Origin: Aliiroseovarius sp. PrR006
GTDB lineage: Bacteria; Pseudomonadota; Alphaproteobacteria; Rhodobacterales; Rhodobacteraceae
Length of the DNA stretch: 64,000 nucleotides
Direction: 5' to 3'
Assembly (NCBI RefSeq): GCF_010500215.1
Contig: NZ_JAAGOY010000007.1
Coordinates: 62,001 to 126,000 of the forward strand
The position numbers and the translations under genes are program-made. Shown piece by piece: positions 26,770 to 35,519 of the stretch. The notes beneath the pieces were generated by a model. That model was given only the letters and a program-made list of their open reading frames with translations, was not told where the DNA came from and ran no database searches. The stretch's first letter is position 1; every line of letters starts with the position of its first letter.

Positions 26770-27225
26770 ATGCGCAAGTTTCTCGTAATTCTGGATGACA
26801 GCCGCGAATGCCTGAACGCGATGCGGTTCGCCGCCATGCGTGCGGCCCATACGGGCGGGGGCGTCACGGTTTTGTCGATCATCCCACCAGACGAGTTCAA
26901 TCACTGGATTGGCGTGGGCGAGCTGATGCGTGAGGAAGAGCGCGAACGGATCACCGTGCATTACGAAGTCTTCGCGAAGTGGATGCGCGATCGTCAGGAC
27001 GTTGATCCGGAACTGGTCATCCGCGAAGGCGAAGCCGTGCCGGAAATCTTGGCCCATGTGCGCGAAAATCCCGATGTTGGCGTGTTGGTTCTGGGCGCGG
27101 GCGAAGGAAAAGCCGGCCCCGGGCCGCTGGTCACGCAAATGACCCGGGCCGCTGCAGATCTACCTATTCCGATCACCATTGTGCCCGGTACAATGACCAA
27201 GGACCGGCTGGAAGCGATCACCTGA
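26770..27225 (+). CDS. Universal stress protein family protein
   Basis: 151 residues with the USP Rossmann-like fold: N-terminal KFLVILDDSRECLNAMRFAAMRAA, and near the C-terminus VLVLGAGEGKAGPGPLVTQM, the variant of the G-2x-G-9x-G nucleotide-binding loop, ending PITIVPGTMT. Cytoplasmic, role in stress survival not defined. It has an AGGAGGAC-like ribosome site (GGAGGACATCT) and lies between ilvE and nfuA on the same strand. Confidence 0.88.
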   Translation: MRKFLVILDDSRECLNAMRFAAMRAAHTGGGVTVLSIIPPDEFNHWIGVGELMREEERERITVHYEVFAKWMRDRQDVDPELVIREGEAVPEILAHVRENPDVGVLVLGAGEGKAGPGPLVTQMTRAAADLPIPITIVPGTMTKDRLEAIT

Positions 27226-27294
27226 CTTAGGCCTGATCGGCTTGACAGAACGCGGGTCGAGGCCCATATCAAACCTGACAAAAAAGGTGCGCCC

Positions 27295-27855
27295 ATGTTC
27301 ATTCAGACTGAATCCACTCCGAACCCCGCAACCCTGAAGTTCCTGCCCGGTCAGGACGTATTGGGGGCTGGAACCGCTGACTTCCCAACTGCTGAAGCCG
27401 CCGAAGCCTCGGCGCTGGCGACGCGCATCTTCAAGGTAAGCGGCGTGACCGGCGTGTTCTTTGGCGCGGATTTCGTCACCGTCACCAAAGACGACGCGGT
27501 CGATTGGGATCACATCAAGCCTGCCATCCTTGGCGCGATTATGGAGCATTTCCAGTCGGGTCAAGCGGTTATGGCGGGTGAAGCTGCGGCCTCGGGCCAT
27601 GCTGAGCACACCGGCGAAGACGGCGAGATCGTCGAACAGATCAAAGAGCTTCTGGACACCCGCGTCCGCCCGGCTGTGGCCCAGGATGGTGGTGACATCA
27701 CCTTCCACGGCTTTGATCGCGGTATTGTTTACCTGCACATGCAGGGTGCTTGCGCGGGCTGCCCGTCCTCGACCCTGACGTTGAAGATGGGGATCGAGAA
27801 CCTGCTGAAGCACTATATCCCCGAAGTGGTCGAGGTTCGCCCCGTTGCGGCCTGA
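27295..27855 (+). CDS. nfuA: NifU-domain iron-sulfur carrier protein
   Basis: Late-acting iron-sulfur cluster carrier. The 186 residues consist of an N-terminal Nfu_N domain (FIQTESTPNPATLKFLPGQ and GVFFGADFVTVTK) and a C-terminal NifU domain (about 105-180) with CAGCPSSTLTLK, whose CxxC pair binds a [4Fe-4S] cluster between two subunits. tsaB begins within its last codons. Confidence 0.94.
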   Translation: MFIQTESTPNPATLKFLPGQDVLGAGTADFPTAEAAEASALATRIFKVSGVTGVFFGADFVTVTKDDAVDWDHIKPAILGAIMEHFQSGQAVMAGEAAASGHAEHTGEDGEIVEQIKELLDTRVRPAVAQDGGDITFHGFDRGIVYLHMQGACAGCPSSTLTLKMGIENLLKHYIPEVVEVRPVAA

Positions 27856-28453
27856 TCCGGTGATCTTGGCATTTGACACATCGGCCGCGCATTGCGCGGC
27901 CGCTTTGCTGTGCGGTGACGAAATCGTCGCTGAAAAGCACGAAGATATGGCCAAAGGCCAAGCCGAACGACTGTTTCCATTGCTGGAAGAGGTTCTGGCC
28001 AACGCCAACATGGTATGGTCTGACCTAATTGCCATCGGCGTGGGCATTGGCCCAGGGAATTTTACGGGCATCCGCATCTCGGTCTCGGCTGCTCGCGGAT
28101 TGGCCCTGTCTTTGGGCATCCCTGCGATTGGCGTGTCGTCGCTTGAGGCACGGGCTTTTGGTGCGCCGCGCCCCGTCTGGTCCTTGATCGATGCGCGGCG
28201 GGACCATTTCTATGTGCAGCAATTCGCCGAGAGTGGCACCAATCCGCCGAGTTTGATCGCTGGTGCCGAGATTGACTCCCTGCCCGGTGATCGTATCGGC
28301 CCCGAGGTCGCCACACACCCTGCACCGACCATCGCCCGGATCGCATCCGAACGTTTGCGCTCAGGCGAAACCATCGTCCGCCCTGCACCGCTTTACATCC
28401 GGTCTGCCGACGCCGCTCCCCCGCGCGATCCGGCACCCATGATCCTTCCCTGA
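27845..28453 (+). CDS. tsaB: tRNA t6A biosynthesis protein TsaB
   Basis: Component of the TsaBDE complex that makes threonylcarbamoyladenosine (t6A) at position 37 of ANN-decoding tRNAs. The 202 residues begin VILAFDTSAAHCAAALL and contain the ASKHA-fold GVGIGPGNFTGIRISVSAARGLA. The preferred start is TTG at 27845, which has a GAGG site 9 bases upstream and overlaps nfuA; a GTG at 27860 is the alternative. rimI follows after 6 bases, the common tsaB-rimI pair. Confidence 0.92.
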   Translation: MRPDPVILAFDTSAAHCAAALLCGDEIVAEKHEDMAKGQAERLFPLLEEVLANANMVWSDLIAIGVGIGPGNFTGIRISVSAARGLALSLGIPAIGVSSLEARAFGAPRPVWSLIDARRDHFYVQQFAESGTNPPSLIAGAEIDSLPGDRIGPEVATHPAPTIARIASERLRSGETIVRPAPLYIRSADAAPPRDPAPMILP

Positions 28454-28459
28454 ACGGTT

Positions 28460-28882
28460 ATGTCTGACACCTCGGCAAACACCCTTTCGGCCATCCATGT
28501 CGCAGCGTTCCTCGCGGCGCGCGGTTGGAGCGCAGATGAGATCGCCCAGCTTCAGACCTCTCCACATGTCTTTACCGTGTCCTGCCCAGAAGGCTTTACC
28601 ATGGGGCGCGTTGTGGTCGACGAAGCCGAACTTCTGACAGTTGCCGTTACGCCGGCCGCCCAGGGTCAAGGAATTGGTGCCAAATTGCTGCAGGATTTCG
28701 AACACACCGCAGCCAAACGAGGCGCCACACGCGCCTTTCTTGAGGTCGCGACCGACAACACTGCAGCGCTGTCACTTTACCAAGCTGCTGGCTGGTCAAC
28801 CTGTGGCCAGAGGCCCGCTTATTATACAAAATCCGACGGCTCGACCTGCGACGCTATCTTGATGGAGAAGCACCTTACCTAA
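28460..28882 (+). CDS. rimI: Ribosomal-protein-alanine N-acetyltransferase (GNAT family)
   Basis: 140-residue GNAT acetyltransferase. The acetyl-CoA loop is VTPAAQGQGIGAKLL (the Q/RxxGxG/A motif), followed by FLEVATDNTAALSLYQAAGW, the characteristic RimI motif, and GQRPAYY. It acetylates the N-terminus of S18 in E. coli; the target here is inferred. Directly after tsaB, same operon. Confidence 0.9.
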   Translation: MSDTSANTLSAIHVAAFLAARGWSADEIAQLQTSPHVFTVSCPEGFTMGRVVVDEAELLTVAVTPAAQGQGIGAKLLQDFEHTAAKRGATRAFLEVATDNTAALSLYQAAGWSTCGQRPAYYTKSDGSTCDAILMEKHLT

Positions 28883-29003
28883 GGTGAACCTTCTGATTTT
28901 CCCCAAGTTTCGCGGCAATGCGGCGAACAATTTTCGGTCTCGCCTCTTGCCCTCGCATGAAAATCCCGGATGATCCTGTGCAGCGATCTGCTCGCAGACT
29001 TTT

Positions 29004-29037
29004 GGGGAATCGGCAGACATGCAGTCTGTGCGACCCC
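29004..29037 (+). promoter_or_regulatory. Structured leader hairpin upstream of the nucleoside transporter operon
   Basis: A long interrupted stem: GGGG/CCCC (29004-29007, 29034-29037), then TCG/CGA, then CAGAC/GTCTG with loop ATGCA. It ends 27 bases before the start codon of the binding protein, after which the leader is unstructured CA repeats. It could be a translation-control element; I do not recognise a known riboswitch in it. Confidence 0.45.
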
Positions 29038-29064
29038 ACAACAACAACAACCGGGAGTATTGAA

Positions 29065-30060
29065 ATGACCCTGATGAAAAGCTTTCTAGGCGCAGCCGCG
29101 TCGCTGGCCCTGACCGCAGGTGCCGCGCTGGCCGAGCCCGCAATTATTTTCGACTTGGGCGGTAAATTTGACAAATCCTTCAACGAAGCTGGCTTCAATG
29201 GCGCCGAGAAATGGGCCAAGGAAACCGGTGGTTCGTATCTTGAGGTCGAACTGCAGTCGGAAGCCCAACGTGAACAGGCCCTGCGCCGCTTTGCGGAAAC
29301 CGGTGCAAACCCGGTAATCACCATGGGTTTCGCCATGTCGACCCCGATCTCGGAAGTGGCCCCCGATTATCCGGACACCACCTTCGTCACCATCGACGGC
29401 TGGTCGGATGCGCCGAACGTTCTGAACGTGGCCTTCTCGGAACATGAAGGCTCGTATCTGGTGGGCATGATGGCCGCGACCGCGTCGAAATCGGGCACCG
29501 TCGGCTTCATCGGCGGCATGGACATCCCGCTGATCCGTAAGTTCGCCTGTGGCTATGCCGAGGGCGTTCTGGCTGTGAACCCGGACGCCACCGTGATTGC
29601 CAACATGACCGGCACCACCCCGTCGGCTTGGAACGACCCGGTGAAAGGCGGCGAGCTGACCAAAGCACAGATCAGCCAAGGCGCTGACATCGTATACGCA
29701 GCTGCTGGCGGCACCGGTCTGGGTGTTCTGCAAACCGCAGCCGACGAAGGCATCCTGTCGATCGGCGTAGATTCGAACCAGAACCACCTGCAGCCGGGTA
29801 AAGTTCTGACCTCGATGCTGAAGCGTGTAGACGTGGCAGTATATGAGTCCATGAAAGCCGGCGCCGATATCAAACCGGGCGTTCAAGTCATGAACCTGGC
29901 CGCCGAAGGTGTTGGCTATGCGCTGGACGAACACAACGCAGCGCTGGTCTCGGACGACATGAAGGCCGCTGTGGACGCTGCTGCGGCCAAGATCATCTCG
30001 GGTGAACTGGTCGTACATGACTATATGTCCGACGACAGCTGCCCGGTTCTGGACTTCTGA
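29065..30060 (+). CDS. BMP-family substrate-binding protein (nucleoside import)
   Basis: Periplasmic binding protein of the BMP/PnrA family that binds purine nucleosides. The 331 residues start with a signal peptide (about 1-23, ALA cleavage), followed at once by the mature N-terminus PAIIFDLGGKFDKSFNEAGF. Later are GFIGGMDIPLIRKFACGYAEG and AAGGTGLGVLQTAADEG, both hallmark motifs. There is no lipobox Cys, so it is probably soluble. It opens an operon with an ATPase, two permeases and a purine nucleoside phosphorylase, which supports nucleoside uptake. Confidence 0.93.
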   Translation: MTLMKSFLGAAASLALTAGAALAEPAIIFDLGGKFDKSFNEAGFNGAEKWAKETGGSYLEVELQSEAQREQALRRFAETGANPVITMGFAMSTPISEVAPDYPDTTFVTIDGWSDAPNVLNVAFSEHEGSYLVGMMAATASKSGTVGFIGGMDIPLIRKFACGYAEGVLAVNPDATVIANMTGTTPSAWNDPVKGGELTKAQISQGADIVYAAAGGTGLGVLQTAADEGILSIGVDSNQNHLQPGKVLTSMLKRVDVAVYESMKAGADIKPGVQVMNLAAEGVGYALDEHNAALVSDDMKAAVDAAAAKIISGELVVHDYMSDDSCPVLDF

Positions 30061-30067
30061 TCCGACC

Positions 30068-31636
30068 ATGGTGGATGTAAAAACCGAGGGGCAACAGGCG
30101 ACTGTTGCCCCCGCAATCGAGCTTCGCGGCATTTCGAAGGCCTTTGGGCCGGTGCAGGCGAACAAGGACATCTCGATTTCCGTACAGCCGGGGACGATCC
30201 ACGGGATCATCGGCGAAAATGGTGCGGGCAAATCTACGCTGATGTCCATTCTCTATGGGTTCTACAAAGCCGATGAAGGCCAGATCTTCATCCACGGTCA
30301 GGAAACCCAGATCCCCGACAGTCAGGCCGCCATTCGCGCCGGCATCGGGATGGTGTTCCAGCACTTCAAACTGGTCGAAAACTTCTCGGTGCTTGAGAAC
30401 GTGATCCTTGGGGTCGAAGATGGTCCGATGCTGCGTCCGTCGCTGGCCAAGGCACGCAAGTCACTGAAATCACTGGCAGACGAGTATGAGCTCCACGTTG
30501 ACCCCGAGGCCCTGATCGAAAATCTGGGCGTCGGGACGCAACAACGTGTCGAGATCCTCAAAGCGCTTTATCGCGAAGCCGATATCCTGATCTTGGACGA
30601 ACCGACCGGTGTTCTGACACCGGCCGAGGCCGACCACCTGTTCCGCATTCTGAACGGGCTGCGTGATCAAGGCAAAACCATCATTCTGATCACCCACAAG
30701 CTGCGAGAGATCATGGAGATCACTGACACGGTGTCCGTGATGCGCCGAGGTCAGATGACGGCGACGGTCAAAACCAAAGACACGAACCCCGAAGAGCTGG
30801 CCGAGTTGATGGTCGGGCGCAAAGTGCTTCTGCGCGTCGATAAAGTACCTGCACAGCCGGGTGAAAACGTGTTGGAAGTCAAAGACCTGCACATGGTTGA
30901 CGATCACGGGGTCGAGCGTCTGAAAGGCATCAACTTGAACGTCCGCGCGGGCGAAATCCTTGGCATTGCGGGTGTGTCCGGCAATGGCCAGTCGGAACTG
31001 CTGGAAGTGTTGGGCGGCTATGCGACCGCCACGGGCGAAATTCGTATCAACAATGACCCGATTGACCTGACGGGCAAATATTCGGACGGTCGCTCGCGGC
31101 GCGAACGCGGGATTGCGCATGTACCGGAGGATCGTCAGGAACACGGGTTGATCATGAACTTCCCCGCTTGGCAGAACATCGCGTTTGGTTATCACCATGA
31201 GGAAGAATTCCAGAAGAACGCGCTTCTGATGGATAACGCCAAAATGGTCGAGATCGCGCAGGACAAGATGGATCGTTTCGACGTCCGCCCGCCCATCCCA
31301 AGCCTCGAAGCCAAAAGCTTTTCGGGCGGGAACCAGCAGAAAATCGTTGTGGCGCGCGAGATTGAGCGCAACCCTGACCTGCTTCTGGTCGGCCAGCCCA
31401 CTCGCGGCGTGGATATTGGTGCGATCGAGTTCATTCACAAGCAGATCATCGGCCTGCGGGATCAGGGAAAAGCCGTACTTCTGGTCTCGGTCGAGTTGGA
31501 AGAAATCCTGTCGCTGTCCGACCGCATCGCTGTGATGTTTGACGGCCATATCATGGGTGAACGCATGCCCGATCAGACCGATGAACGCGAACTTGGCCTG
31601 TTGATGGCCGGTGTCACCGGAGAAGGAGACAGCTGA
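30068..31636 (+). CDS. Nucleoside ABC transporter ATP-binding protein (two ATPase domains)
   Basis: 522 residues with two fused ABC domains, as in sugar and nucleoside importers. The first has Walker A GENGAGKST (about 50-58) and Walker B ILILDEPT; the second has the degenerate Walker A GVSGNGQSE, signature FSGGNQQK, and LLLVGQPTRGVDIGA. The second domain has Gln in place of the usual Walker B Glu (VGQPTRG), a known feature of this family. The ATG at 30068 is 8 bases after the binding-protein stop; the frame is open further upstream but that is inside the binding protein. Confidence 0.93.
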   Translation: MVDVKTEGQQATVAPAIELRGISKAFGPVQANKDISISVQPGTIHGIIGENGAGKSTLMSILYGFYKADEGQIFIHGQETQIPDSQAAIRAGIGMVFQHFKLVENFSVLENVILGVEDGPMLRPSLAKARKSLKSLADEYELHVDPEALIENLGVGTQQRVEILKALYREADILILDEPTGVLTPAEADHLFRILNGLRDQGKTIILITHKLREIMEITDTVSVMRRGQMTATVKTKDTNPEELAELMVGRKVLLRVDKVPAQPGENVLEVKDLHMVDDHGVERLKGINLNVRAGEILGIAGVSGNGQSELLEVLGGYATATGEIRINNDPIDLTGKYSDGRSRRERGIAHVPEDRQEHGLIMNFPAWQNIAFGYHHEEEFQKNALLMDNAKMVEIAQDKMDRFDVRPPIPSLEAKSFSGGNQQKIVVAREIERNPDLLLVGQPTRGVDIGAIEFIHKQIIGLRDQGKAVLLVSVELEEILSLSDRIAVMFDGHIMGERMPDQTDERELGLLMAGVTGEGDS

Positions 31637-32742
31637 TGGACAAGATGCCGAAATGGGCTGACGTCGCCCTTATTCCTTTTCTGAACCTGCTGATCGCCTT
31701 CGTTCTGTCGGGGCTGGTTATTTTTGCCATCGGTGAGAATCCGTTCAAGGCTTTGATGACGATGATCGACGGTGCGTTCGGGTCCACCTATGGCTGGGGC
31801 TATACGCTTTACTATACCACCAACTTCATCTTCACCGGGCTGGCCGTGTCCATCGCGTTCAAAGCCGCTATGTTCAACATTGGCGGTGAGGGTCAAGCAA
31901 TGATCGGAGGCTTGGGCGTCGGGCTGGCCTGTCTGTTCATCCCAACCGCTCTGATGCCCCACTGGTCCATCGCACTGGTCTTTGCGATGATCGCAGGCGG
32001 TCTGTTTGGTGCGGGTTGGGCGCTGATCCCGGCCTATTTGCAGGCCAAACGCGGCAGTCACGTCGTGATCACCACGATCATGTTCAACTTCATCGCCACG
32101 GCGCTGATGGGCTATCTGTTGATCAAACCCTTGAAGCTGAAAGGTGCGCAGGAAAGTGCCTCGGCCAGCTTCCCGGATGTGACGAACCTGCCCACCCTGC
32201 ACGAGCTTCTGGCCCCACTTGGCATCAGCTTCTCAAAATCCGCACCTGCAAACGTATCGCTGTTCGTGGCTCTTGCGATGTGTGTCGTTGTCTACCTGCT
32301 GATGAACCGCTCGCGCTTGGGGTACGAGATCCGCGCCTTTGGGGAAAGCCCGACGGCCTCGGTCTATGCCGGGATTTCACCCACGAAGATCATCATCGTA
32401 GCGATGATGCTGTCGGGCGCCATTTCGGGTCTGATGGCGGTCAACGCCACGATGGGTCAGCATGAACGCCTAATCCTGAACGCCGTCGAAGGTGCGGGCT
32501 TTATCGGCATCGCAGTGGCCCTGATGGGACGCAACCATCCGTTCGGCGTGCTTCTGGCCGCGCTTCTCTTTGGCTTCCTCTATCAAGGTGGCAGCGAACT
32601 GTCGCTGTGGTCGAAGATCCCGCGCGAGCTGATCATCGTTATTCAGGGTCTGGTGATCCTGTTCACCGGAGCACTGGACAACATGGTGCGTATGCCGGTC
32701 GAACGCATGTTCATTGCCGCCGCCAAGCGAAAGGACGCGTAA
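31636..32742 (+). CDS. Nucleoside ABC transporter permease 1
   Basis: 368-residue inner-membrane permease of the BPD_transp_2 family with eight to ten hydrophobic segments. Motifs include FNIGGEGQAMIGGLGVGLAC near residue 75, ITTIMFNFIATALMGYLL in the middle, and RAFGESPTASVYAGISPTK in the loop that contacts the ATPase. Its ATG overlaps the ATPase stop by one base (TGATG), so translation is coupled. It pairs with the next permease. Confidence 0.93.
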   Translation: MDKMPKWADVALIPFLNLLIAFVLSGLVIFAIGENPFKALMTMIDGAFGSTYGWGYTLYYTTNFIFTGLAVSIAFKAAMFNIGGEGQAMIGGLGVGLACLFIPTALMPHWSIALVFAMIAGGLFGAGWALIPAYLQAKRGSHVVITTIMFNFIATALMGYLLIKPLKLKGAQESASASFPDVTNLPTLHELLAPLGISFSKSAPANVSLFVALAMCVVVYLLMNRSRLGYEIRAFGESPTASVYAGISPTKIIIVAMMLSGAISGLMAVNATMGQHERLILNAVEGAGFIGIAVALMGRNHPFGVLLAALLFGFLYQGGSELSLWSKIPRELIIVIQGLVILFTGALDNMVRMPVERMFIAAAKRKDA

Positions 32743-32743
32743 G

Positions 32744-33751
32744 ATGGATTTCCTAACGATCGTCCAGATTGCCGACTCGGCGCTGCGCCTTGCAACGCCT
32801 CTGCTTTTCGCCTGTCTGGCAGGCCTATTCTCTGAGAGAGCAGGCATTTTTGACATCGGACTAGAGGGCAAGATCCTTGTGTCAGCTTTCATGGCTGCAG
32901 CCGTCGCCTCGGTCACCGGGTCCGTCTGGCTGGGCCTTCTCTGCGGTGTCTTTGCCTCGATCAGTTTTTCGGCGGTGCATGGCGTGGCCTCGATCACGTT
33001 CCGGGGCAATCAGCTGATTTCCGGTGTCGCCCTGAACTTTCTGGCCTCTGGTATCACTGTGCTTGCCGCACAAGCCTGGTTCAACCAAGGCGGACGCACA
33101 CCGCCCTTGATGGGTGAAGGCCGCTTCATGCCAATCGAGTTGCCCTTTGCGCTTGGCAAATCCGATGCCGAGGCCGCAGGTGTTCCCTTGCGCGTCTTGA
33201 TCGACCAAGCCAATCCGATCCAGCAGGTCTATTCCGAGTTTATCTCGGGTCACACGATTCTGGTCTATGTCGCCCTGTTGATGGTGCCCTTGTCGTGGTT
33301 TGTCCTGTTCCGCACCCGTTTTGGCCTACGCTTGCGCGCCGTTGGTGAAAACCCGGCCGCCGTGGATACCGCAGGCGTGTCGGTCATCAAGCTACGCTAC
33401 GCCTCGATGGCCATCGCAGGTACGCTGTGCGGACTGTCCGGCGTCTATTTGGCGACGGGTTTGGGAGCGGGCTTTATCAAAGAAATGTCGGCCGGACGCG
33501 GCTATATCGCACTAGCGGCCCTGATCTTTGCCAAGTGGAAACCTGTGCCCGCATTGGGCGCCACGTTCCTTTTTGGCCTGCTCGAAGCCATCGCTAACCG
33601 CTATCAAAACATTGACCTTGGCGGCATCGTTATCCCGGTCCAGTTCATGCAGGCATTGCCCTACATCCTGACCGTTGTAATCCTTGCAGGCTTCGTCGGC
33701 AAATCCGTCGCACCCAAAGCTGGGGGCCAGCCCTATGTCAAAGAACGCTAA
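32744..33751 (+). CDS. Nucleoside ABC transporter permease 2
   Basis: 335-residue partner permease of the same family. Motifs are FACLAGLFSERAGIFDIGLEGK, GNQLISGVALNFLASGI and RAVGENPAAVDTAGVSVIKLRY. It follows the first permease with one base between stop and ATG. Its last 17 bases overlap the start of the phosphorylase gene. Confidence 0.93.
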   Translation: MDFLTIVQIADSALRLATPLLFACLAGLFSERAGIFDIGLEGKILVSAFMAAAVASVTGSVWLGLLCGVFASISFSAVHGVASITFRGNQLISGVALNFLASGITVLAAQAWFNQGGRTPPLMGEGRFMPIELPFALGKSDAEAAGVPLRVLIDQANPIQQVYSEFISGHTILVYVALLMVPLSWFVLFRTRFGLRLRAVGENPAAVDTAGVSVIKLRYASMAIAGTLCGLSGVYLATGLGAGFIKEMSAGRGYIALAALIFAKWKPVPALGATFLFGLLEAIANRYQNIDLGGIVIPVQFMQALPYILTVVILAGFVGKSVAPKAGGQPYVKER

Positions 33752-34547
33752 GGCGCTCGCGGATCAGATCCGCGCCATCGCAGGCGACGCCCCTGTCGAG
33801 GTCGGTCTGGTGCTTGGGTCCGGCCTTGGCCACCTGGCCGAGGCTGTCGACGGTGTTGCGATCCCTTATGGCCGACTTGAGGGCTTCCCTCATGCTGGTG
33901 TCTCGGGCCACAACCCAAACCTTGCCATTGGCACGCTGGGCACCACCCGCGTGGCAGTGTTTGGTGGTCGCGAGCATTACTATGAGAACGGGCGTTCTGA
34001 CGCGATGCGCCTGCCGCTTGAAGTCCTGCAAGAGCTGGGCGCGGATCGCCTGATCCTGACCAATGCCGCAGGGTCGATGCGCCCCGACATCCCGCCAGGC
34101 GATCTGATGCAGATCACGGATCATATCAATTTCTCGGGTCTGAACCCATTGATCGGGGAAAAGACCGATGCACGGTTTGTCCCGATGGGCGGCGCGTATG
34201 ACCCGGAAATGGTGGGGGATTTCCAACGTATTGCAGCAGAGGAAGGCATCACCCTGCAACAAGGTACCTATGCCTGGTACTCGGGCCCGTCCTTCGAGAC
34301 ACCCGCCGAAATTCGCGCCATTCACACCCTCGGGGCGGATGCCGTGGGGATGTCGACTGTGCCCGAAGTGATTCTGGCACGCTTCCTTGGTCTGCGTGTT
34401 GCAGGCTTTTCGACCATCACCAACATGGCCCAAGGCCTGTCGGACGAGGCGATCAGCCACGAACACACCAAGAAAATGGCTCCACTTGGTGCTGAAAAGC
34501 TGGAAAAACTGGTTCGACGCTACTTAACAGGTGACGAGCCCGCCTGA
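33735..34547 (+). CDS. Purine-nucleoside phosphorylase (trimeric type)
   Basis: Splits inosine, guanosine and their deoxy forms with phosphate into base and ribose-1-phosphate. The 270 residues carry GLVLGSGLGHLAE (phosphate loop), FPHAGVSGHNPN, NAAGSMRP and GTYAWYSGPSFETPAEIR with the base-site residues, then DAVGMSTVPEVILAR. This is the PNP/MTAP type I family (PunA/XapA), different from deoD at 45882. The start inside the end of the permease gene shows it belongs to the uptake operon: import and immediate phosphorolysis. Confidence 0.94.
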   Translation: MSKNAKALADQIRAIAGDAPVEVGLVLGSGLGHLAEAVDGVAIPYGRLEGFPHAGVSGHNPNLAIGTLGTTRVAVFGGREHYYENGRSDAMRLPLEVLQELGADRLILTNAAGSMRPDIPPGDLMQITDHINFSGLNPLIGEKTDARFVPMGGAYDPEMVGDFQRIAAEEGITLQQGTYAWYSGPSFETPAEIRAIHTLGADAVGMSTVPEVILARFLGLRVAGFSTITNMAQGLSDEAISHEHTKKMAPLGAEKLEKLVRRYLTGDEPA

Positions 34548-34601
34548 TTTGCGCCATTAATGGACCAACCCCAAGACTGATCATCCAGAGTACCCCGCCT
34601 T

Positions 34602-35519
34602 ATGCAGATTTACCTGCCAATCGCCGAAGTGTCCGTAAATGCGTTCCTTCTGCTGGGCCTTGGCGGAATTGTGGGCGTGCTCTCAGGAATGTTCGGCGTG
34701 GGTGGCGGTTTCTTGATGACGCCGCTTCTGTTCTTCATCGGAATTCCACCCGCCGTGGCCGTTGCGACCGAGGCAAACCAGATCGTCGCCAGCTCGTTCT
34801 CGGGCGTTTTGGCGCATTTGAAGCGAAAGACGGTGGACCTCCGAATGGGCTGTGTGCTCTTGGTCGGAGGCCTGATCGGCGCGGCGCTTGGTGTTCAGAT
34901 TTTCAATGCTTTGAAAGCCATCGGTCAGGTCGACCTTCTGGTCAAGCTATCTTATGTGCTCTTCTTGGGCATCATCGGCTCGCTGATGTTCGTCGAAAGC
35001 CTGCGCGCGATTATGAAGTCACGCAAAGGCGGGGGCGTTCCCAAGCGGCGTAAACACACATGGGTCCACAACCTGCCCTTCAAGATGAAGTTCCGCACCT
35101 CGGGGCTGTATATCTCGGTCATTCCGCCGATCATGGTCGGCGTCTTGGTGGGTATCCTTGCGGCCATCATGGGGGTCGGCGGCGGTTTCATCATGGTGCC
35201 TGCCATGATCTATCTGCTTGGAATGCCGACGAAAGTTGTCGTCGGGACGTCGCTGTTCCAGATTATCTTTGTGACGGCCTTTACCACGCTTCTACACGCG
35301 ACGACCAACTTCACGGTGGATATGGGCCTTGCAGTTTTGCTGTTGGTCGGCGGCGTAATCGGAGCCCAGATAGGCGCCCGGATCGGGGTGCGCCTTAAGG
35401 CCGAGCAATTGCGCGTGCTGTTGGCCTTCATGGTGCTGGCGGTCTGCGGCAAACTTGGCCTCGATCTGCTGATCCAACCCGCCGAACTCTTCGAACTTGG
35501 CGCAGCAGGGGGTCACTGA
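34602..35519 (+). CDS. TauE/SafE-family sulfite or organosulfonate exporter
   Basis: 305-residue membrane protein with about eight transmembrane helices in two repeats. Each repeat starts with the family motif: GVLSGMFGVGGGFLMTPLLFFIGIP (about 26-50) and GILAAIMGVGGGFIMVPAMIYLLGMP (about 182-208), each followed by an A/GTSLFQ or ATEANQ element. The family exports sulfite, sulfoacetate or related anions in several bacteria; the substrate here is unknown. It is translationally coupled (TGATG) to the TIGR02186 gene, a regular partnership in Alphaproteobacteria. Confidence 0.9.
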   Translation: MQIYLPIAEVSVNAFLLLGLGGIVGVLSGMFGVGGGFLMTPLLFFIGIPPAVAVATEANQIVASSFSGVLAHLKRKTVDLRMGCVLLVGGLIGAALGVQIFNALKAIGQVDLLVKLSYVLFLGIIGSLMFVESLRAIMKSRKGGGVPKRRKHTWVHNLPFKMKFRTSGLYISVIPPIMVGVLVGILAAIMGVGGGFIMVPAMIYLLGMPTKVVVGTSLFQIIFVTAFTTLLHATTNFTVDMGLAVLLLVGGVIGAQIGARIGVRLKAEQLRVLLAFMVLAVCGKLGLDLLIQPAELFELGAAGGH

